A DNA stretch of 10,750 bases from Sphingobacteriales bacterium (GTDB lineage: Bacteria > Bacteroidota > Bacteroidia > Chitinophagales > Chitinophagaceae). Of the stretch, positions 7,231 through 10,750 are shown piece after piece; position 1 is the first letter of the stretch; the number at the start of each line of letters is the position of its first letter. Location: NCBI GenBank assembly GCA_004294195.1, contig REAQ01000285.1:1-10750 (forward strand), given 5' to 3'. The position numbers were made by a program, and so were the translations under genes. The notes below the pieces were generated by a model, which saw only the letters and a program-made list of their open reading frames with translations, was not told where the DNA came from and did no database searches.

Positions 7231-8730
7231 ATGGCACTCCGGCAGAGTTTACAGCAAAAGTTACTCCAAAAGCTTTCTCCCCAGCAGATTCAGCTCATGA
7301 AACTGCTGCAGGTGCCTACAGCCAATCTCGAAGAGCGAATCAAGGAAGAAATGGAAGAGAATCCTGCACTCGAACAAGGCGAAGATGGGCATGATGAGTT
7401 TGATGAAATGAACGATGAGTTTACGGAGAAAGAAAAGGAGGCGGAAGAATTTGAAGAGCCCGATGGATCGGAAGAAGATTATGACACCGTAGATATCAGT
7501 GAATATGTGACGGAGGGCGATGATGACATTGCCGAGTACAAACTGAAGGACGACAACTATCCAGAAATTGATGAAGGGCGCACCAGCCCCCATTCCGTGG
7601 AAACCAGTTTTCACGAGCAACTGCTGGAGCAACTGGGTATGCTCACCATTGATGAGCGTAAATTGCGGATCGCTGAGCAGATCGTGGGAAGTATTGATGA
7701 CGATGGATATCTGCGCCGCGAAACCACTTCTATTGTTGATGACCTTGCCTTTCGGCAAAATATAAACACAACGGTAGCTGAGATCGAAGAGCTGATTAAA
7801 CAGATCCAGCAGTTTGATCCCCCTGGTATTGCTGCGCGGGATCTCCAGGAATGCCTGCTCCTTCAATTATATCGCAGGCAGCTGCAAAATGACGACGAAG
7901 CCATCGATCAGGCCATCGATATCCTACAACATTATTTCGACGAGTTTACAAAGAAGCATTACGAGAAAATCCAGCGCGGGTTGAACCTGTCCGATGAGGA
8001 TCTGCGGGGTGCCATCAACCAGATCATCCGGTTGAGTCCCAAACCCGGATCCAACCTCGGTGAGATGAACAAGGCGGAGAGCTATATCATCCCGGACTTT
8101 TTCATCTACAACAATGCCGGTAAACTAGAGCTTTCCCTCAATTCAAAGAACGCACCTGATCTCCGGATCAGTGAAGGCTATCGGGATATGTTGAAAGAGT
8201 ACGACCGTGGCGCAAAGAAAGACAAACGCCAGAAAGAGGCAGTGCTCTTCATCAAACAGAAGATCGATGCGGCAAAATGGTTTATCGATGCCATCAAGCA
8301 GCGACAAAATACACTGTATGCTACCATGGAATCCATCATGAAGCATCAGGAAGAGTTCTTCATGACGGGTGATGAGACTTCGTTAAGGCCAATGATTCTG
8401 AAGAATATTGCGGAGAAAACGAACCTGGATATATCTACTGTAAGCCGGGTGGCCAATAGTAAGTTTGTTCAGACGGAGTTTGGGACCTATCGTTTGAAGT
8501 TTTTCTTCTCTGAATCCCTAAGTACAGAAAGTGGTGAGGATGTATCTACCCGAGAGGTGAAAAAGATCCTCAGCGATATGGTGGAAGGCGAGAGCAAGCG
8601 CAAGCCCCTCAGTGATGAGAAACTCACTGAGCTACTTCAGCAAAAAGGCTATAATATTGCACGCAGAACCGTTGCCAAATATCGGGAGCAGCTCAATATT
8701 CCCGTGGCGCGGTTACGTAAAGAGCTTTAA
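7231..8730 (+). CDS. rpoN: RNA polymerase sigma-54 factor
   Basis: The 499-residue protein is sigma-54, which directs RNA polymerase to -24/-12 promoters and needs an AAA+ enhancer-binding activator to open DNA. Region I, the activator-contact segment, is residues 1-50 (LRQSLQQKLLQKLSPQQIQL then MKLLQVPTANLEERI and ENPALE). Region II at about 51-125 is very acidic, rich in D and E. The core-binding domain covers about 130-310 and includes EQLLEQLGML, IVGSIDDDGYLR and FDPPGIAARDLQECLLLQL. The DNA-binding part follows, with LKNIAEKTNLDISTVSRVAN as a helix-turn-helix region and the RpoN box ARRTVAKYRE at 477-486. The length is normal for the family. The frame opens with TTG-ATT at 7225, but the ATG at 7231 (MALRQ) is the usual beginning. 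A PAP2-like gene starts one base past the stop, probably in the same transcript. No activator gene is in the window. Confidence 0.97.
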   Translation: MALRQSLQQKLLQKLSPQQIQLMKLLQVPTANLEERIKEEMEENPALEQGEDGHDEFDEMNDEFTEKEKEAEEFEEPDGSEEDYDTVDISEYVTEGDDDIAEYKLKDDNYPEIDEGRTSPHSVETSFHEQLLEQLGMLTIDERKLRIAEQIVGSIDDDGYLRRETTSIVDDLAFRQNINTTVAEIEELIKQIQQFDPPGIAARDLQECLLLQLYRRQLQNDDEAIDQAIDILQHYFDEFTKKHYEKIQRGLNLSDEDLRGAINQIIRLSPKPGSNLGEMNKAESYIIPDFFIYNNAGKLELSLNSKNAPDLRISEGYRDMLKEYDRGAKKDKRQKEAVLFIKQKIDAAKWFIDAIKQRQNTLYATMESIMKHQEEFFMTGDETSLRPMILKNIAEKTNLDISTVSRVANSKFVQTEFGTYRLKFFFSESLSTESGEDVSTREVKKILSDMVEGESKRKPLSDEKLTELLQQKGYNIARRTVAKYREQLNIPVARLRKEL

Positions 8731-8731
8731 C

Positions 8732-9379
8732 ATGGTTTCTTCTTCTCCTGTAGGTTTCCCCAAAATATGGGTGGTGCTGAGCCGCCTTATTTCATTTGTG
8801 TTCCATCCTTTGCTGGTGGGTTTGTTCATGGCCTGGTTCCTTATTTATGTGACACCGGGATATTACCAGTATCTGGATCCGAAGGCCAAGACCCTGACAC
8901 TTGCTACGGTATTTGTTAGCAATTTCTTGCTGCCGGTAGTCATCGTACTGCTGCTGAAAGGGCTGGGTTTCATCGATTCCATTTTCCTAAGGACCCAGAA
9001 GGAACGCATTGCTCCCTATATGGCAACGATCATCTTGTTTTTCTGGTCGTGGTACGTTTTTTACAACCGTTATTCAGCTCCGCAAAATTTAAGAGATACT
9101 CTTCAAGGCATGTTTTATGCGTCTATTGCGGCCTCCATGTTCAATATTTACTTCAAAATCAGCATGCACGCCATAGGTATGGGCGGATTGGTTGGGATGA
9201 TGGTGGTTCTGTTGTTTCAGGGTAGTCTCCTCGGGATACTGCCTCTGGCACTGGCTGTGTTAGCTGCAGGGATCGTCATCAGTGCCCGTTTGATCACGGG
9301 CGATCATCTTCCGGGCGACATGCTTTCCGGCTTCCTGGTAGGTCTGGGATCGCAGTTGGTGGCACACTTCTTAATCTAG
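8732..9379 (+). CDS. PAP2-like integral membrane protein
   Basis: The 215-residue product has about six hydrophobic segments (roughly 14-40, 54-78, 96-112, 125-142, 150-180, 195-215) and carries remnants of the PAP2 lipid phosphatase signature. ARLITGDHLPGD at 185-196 fits motif C3 (SRx5Hx3D) with R186, H192 and D196, the first serine being alanine. KISMHAIG at 142-149 stands where PSGH (motif C2) is expected, keeping H146. RTQKERIAP at 87-95 is a weak match to motif C1. Family members dephosphorylate undecaprenyl pyrophosphate or phosphatidate; whether this protein is catalytic is open because C2 is degenerate. An upstream in-frame ATG at 8612 lies inside rpoN and is not preferred; ATG 8732 is one base after the rpoN stop, implying translational coupling. 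Coexpression with sigma-54 does not by itself show a shared function. Confidence 0.72.
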   Translation: MVSSSPVGFPKIWVVLSRLISFVFHPLLVGLFMAWFLIYVTPGYYQYLDPKAKTLTLATVFVSNFLLPVVIVLLLKGLGFIDSIFLRTQKERIAPYMATIILFFWSWYVFYNRYSAPQNLRDTLQGMFYASIAASMFNIYFKISMHAIGMGGLVGMMVVLLFQGSLLGILPLALAVLAAGIVISARLITGDHLPGDMLSGFLVGLGSQLVAHFLI

Positions 9380-9446
9380 GTTCCAGGTGGCAGGTTGAAG
9401 GTTGCAGGTCTCAAAGAATGCCAAGTGCCCTATGCCCAATGCCTCC
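9379..9446. repeat. two adjacent heptamer arrays (GGTTGCA-like and TGCCCAA-like)
   Basis: From 9379 to 9406 there are four 7-base units with consensus GGTTGCA (GGTTCCA, GGTGGCA, GGTTGAA, GGTTGCA). From 9419 to 9446 there are four 7-base units starting TGCC (TGCCAAG, TGCCCTA, TGCCCAA, TGCCTCC). The first array begins at the last base of the PAP2-like stop codon. Both are imperfect, and neither is long enough for a minisatellite in the usual sense. Confidence 0.6.
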
Positions 9447-9458
9447 TCGGCATATACC

Positions 9459-9488
9459 AAAAAAAGAAACTCCGCCAAAAAGCGGAGT
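9459..9488 (-). terminator. intrinsic terminator of the L,D-transpeptidase gene
   Basis: On the minus strand ACTCCGC (9488-9482) pairs with GCGGAGT (9475-9469) across a TTTTTG loop and is followed by TTCTTTTTTT. This is a classic rho-independent terminator, about 30 bases beyond the stop codon at 9518-9520. On the plus strand the T-run is lacking, so it serves only the minus-strand gene. Confidence 0.85.
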
Positions 9489-9517
9489 CTCGAACCAACC
9501 ATTCTTATTAATAGTCC

Positions 9518-10294
9518 TTAACCGCGGAGTAGTTGGGAATTCTTCAGATATGACGGATCGGGGTAGTACAAAAACACTACATTGCCATTCTTGATCCTGT
9601 CGATGATCTTTCGGTTTACTTTCTGGGGTACAGCTGGACAGCCGTAACTCCTACCGATGAATCCCTTATTATCGATAACATTTTCGTTTGCATAGTCGGC
9701 ACCATGCATCACAATAGCCCGGGCCAAAGCACGGTCGTTGATGCCGGTTTCCATTCCCTGAAGGCGCATGGAGTAGCCGTTAGATCCCTGATAAGTGCCC
9801 TGGGTAACGTAAAAACCGAGGGAGCTTTTATGGGAAGAAGGTTTATTGGAGAAGCTTTTGGCATATTCCTGTCCGGAGTTTCTGCCATGAGCCACAACAG
9901 TTTGGAACACTATATCCTGGGTTTTCAGGTCAACCACGAAGAGTCTTTTTTCCTTAGAAGATTGTGTGAAATCCACGATCGTCAGGATGCTGTCCTCGTT
10001 AGCTATTCCTTTTTCCCTGAGTTTTGAAAAGCCTTTCATGGCGTTCATGAAGGCATCAAAGGGAAGTCCTTTTTCAGCGAGGCCGGTATTATAAAACAGG
10101 AGGCTAGATGTAGTGATGGCGTTAGATAGGATTGCGGCGGCTGTCACGGGGAGCGCATCTCTCTTTTGACCAGGCTCCGAGTTGGCGGTGCGCTTCGCGG
10201 TCATGACCACCGGAGTGAGCATGATGGCGGCGAGGACGGCCATTACCTTTATGGATACGGATTTTTTCATTACGCTGGCTACTAGGTTTGACAT
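9518..10294 (-). CDS. exported murein L,D-transpeptidase catalytic domain protein (YkuD_2 type)
   Basis: The product (258 residues from 10294) fits the YkuD_2 family (PF13645) of L,D-transpeptidase-like proteins, which use a cysteine to form or exchange 3-3 peptidoglycan crosslinks or attach proteins to the wall. Numbered from the MKK methionine at 10270, a signal peptide covers 1-25 (MKKSVSIKVMAVLAAIML onward, ending VVMTA). The catalytic part has LFVVDLKTQDIVFQTVVAHG at 110-129, SSLGFYVTQGTY, the histidine-glycine of AIVMHGADY (H189) and the nucleophile motif GRSYGCPAV with C211. All key residues are present. Starts at 10312, 10294 and 10270 are all possible; 10294 has the A-rich context usual for Bacteroidota and 10270 the best signal peptide. 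It is a single-gene unit with its own terminator and a possible promoter near 10418. Wall crosslinking is inferred from the family; the substrate of YkuD_2 proteins is not well defined. Confidence 0.9.
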   Translation of the reverse strand: MSNLVASVMKKSVSIKVMAVLAAIMLTPVVMTAKRTANSEPGQKRDALPVTAAAILSNAITTSSLLFYNTGLAEKGLPFDAFMNAMKGFSKLREKGIANEDSILTIVDFTQSSKEKRLFVVDLKTQDIVFQTVVAHGRNSGQEYAKSFSNKPSSHKSSLGFYVTQGTYQGSNGYSMRLQGMETGINDRALARAIVMHGADYANENVIDNKGFIGRSYGCPAVPQKVNRKIIDRIKNGNVVFLYYPDPSYLKNSQLLRG

Positions 10295-10505
10295 TTTAAA
10301 AACGGGACTCATGTGCGGTTATTGCCTTTTTTCGGTTTAAAAAATGGGCTTTCTCGCAGCAGTTTGGTTTTGACAGCGTTAGATATTAATCAGAGCCTTA
10401 ACGCCGCAATTGGGGCACAAAAGTAAGTCCAATTCTGTTGGCGGAGCGTTAAAGTGGCCATTTGGGGTCTTGAAATGACGGATGTGGTTAATGTGATAAT
10501 TCGGC
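10295..10505. other. gene-free stretch upstream of the L,D-transpeptidase
   Basis: Together with element B this makes about 335 bases without a convincing gene. Short open frames here on the minus strand run out of element B and are not supported. It holds a possible minus-strand promoter at 10418-10425 and otherwise shows AT-rich leader sequence with nothing recognisable. Confidence 0.6.
10418..10425 (-). promoter_or_regulatory. possible Bacteroidota -7 promoter box for the L,D-transpeptidase
   Basis: The minus strand reads TACTTTTG here, an exact match to the Bacteroidota -7 consensus TAnnTTTG, followed by TGCCCC. A transcript from it would have a leader of roughly 115 bases before the start at 10294. 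No good -33 TTTG lies at the expected distance, so this is a weak call. Confidence 0.3.
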
Positions 10506-10631
10506 AATGCGGTAATGCGGCAATGTAGGAAACGCGGCCGTGCGTTGCCGGCCAGCGCACAATCACCCGGAGTGACTGCCGGCGCGCCGCTACGCATGGC
10601 GCGCCTTCCATAATTGCCGCATTACCGCATT
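10506..10631. repeat. hairpin-forming dispersed repeat, copy B (REP/BIME-like)
   Basis: The ends 10506-10524 and 10613-10631 are perfect 19-bp inverted repeats built on AATGCGGTAATGCGGCAAT. The interior matches copy A: 10533-10553 is identical to 6698-6718, and 10568-10609 agrees with 6733-6774 at 40 of 42 positions. GGCGCGCC again occurs twice (10581-10588, 10598-10605) with the same 17-base spacing as in A. Its outer edge overlaps the stop codon of the partial gene entering from the right. No protein is encoded in it. Confidence 0.9.
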
Positions 10632-10750
10632 AACCCGCTATATAGTCCAACCTACAAAGCCCATACGCCTCATTCAGCCGCCCCCTCTTAAGGCATTGGG
10701 TGAGTTTTTGCAAGCGGGGGAGATAGAGATCGTATTCTTTTTGGTAGGCT
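10630..10750 (-). CDS. 3' end of an unidentified gene entering from the right edge
   Basis: On the minus strand one frame is open from the window edge (first full codon at 10749) for 39 codons to TAA at 10632-10630. The encoded tail is AYQKEYDLYLPRLQKLTQCL followed by KRGRLNEAYGLCRLDYIAG. Its composition, mixed charged and helical with no low-complexity sequence, looks like the C-terminus of a real soluble protein, but I do not recognise the family. The stop codon overlaps the last bases of repeat element B. The 5' part lies outside the window. Confidence 0.55.
   Translation of the reverse strand, partial: AYQKEYDLYLPRLQKLTQCLKRGRLNEAYGLCRLDYIAG

Noticed and set aside
7261..7866. 201-residue minus-strand open frame
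   Set aside because: It is antisense to rpoN, whose region I and core-binding motifs are unmistakable.
10379..10440. Zinc-ribbon-like CPNCG in a minus-strand frame upstream of the L,D-transpeptidase
   Set aside because: Only one CxxC pair is present, the frame is derived from the repeat element, and it coincides with the candidate promoter. It is more likely chance.

Overview
The window looks like an ordinary chromosomal segment of a Bacteroidota bacterium, most likely of the Chitinophagaceae type. The evidence is an M1 aminopeptidase ending in a type IX secretion (Por) C-terminal sorting domain, start codons without Shine-Dalgarno sequences, and a set of protein families common in that group: YkuD_2 L,D-transpeptidase, GHL10 glycosidase, SPASM radical SAM protein and sigma-54. 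The family assignment is inference from protein style; no rRNA or marker gene is present.

Layout: a minus-strand pair comes first, an M1 metallopeptidase (stop at 900) followed downstream by a membrane-anchored GH25 muramidase (873-100), ending in a perfect 22-bp hairpin (46-93). Diverging from it at 2887 is a plus-strand run: a radical SAM/SPASM protein, an AI-2E family transporter that begins with TTG directly after an octamer tandem repeat, and one continuous reading frame joining a MarR-type regulator to a GHL10 glycoside hydrolase with a secretion-signal-like segment at the junction. A 142-bp hairpin element (A) lies between this run and a small exported protein on the minus strand. rpoN (sigma-54) follows on the plus strand with a PAP2-like membrane protein one base behind it. 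A minus-strand L,D-transpeptidase has its own terminator at 9459-9488. A second copy of the hairpin element (B) precedes the 3' end of a gene that enters from the right edge.

Together: three products probably act on peptidoglycan or its strands (GH25, GHL10, L,D-transpeptidase), and the PAP2-like protein may act on lipid phosphates. The envelope theme is loose, since the genes are in separate transcription units. The most unusual points are the in-frame MarR-GHL10 fusion, the two hairpin elements whose arms differ by paired compensatory changes, and the recurrence of short 7-8 bp tandem repeats of unrelated sequence in the gene gaps. I see no CRISPR array, tRNA, rRNA, transposase gene or defence system.
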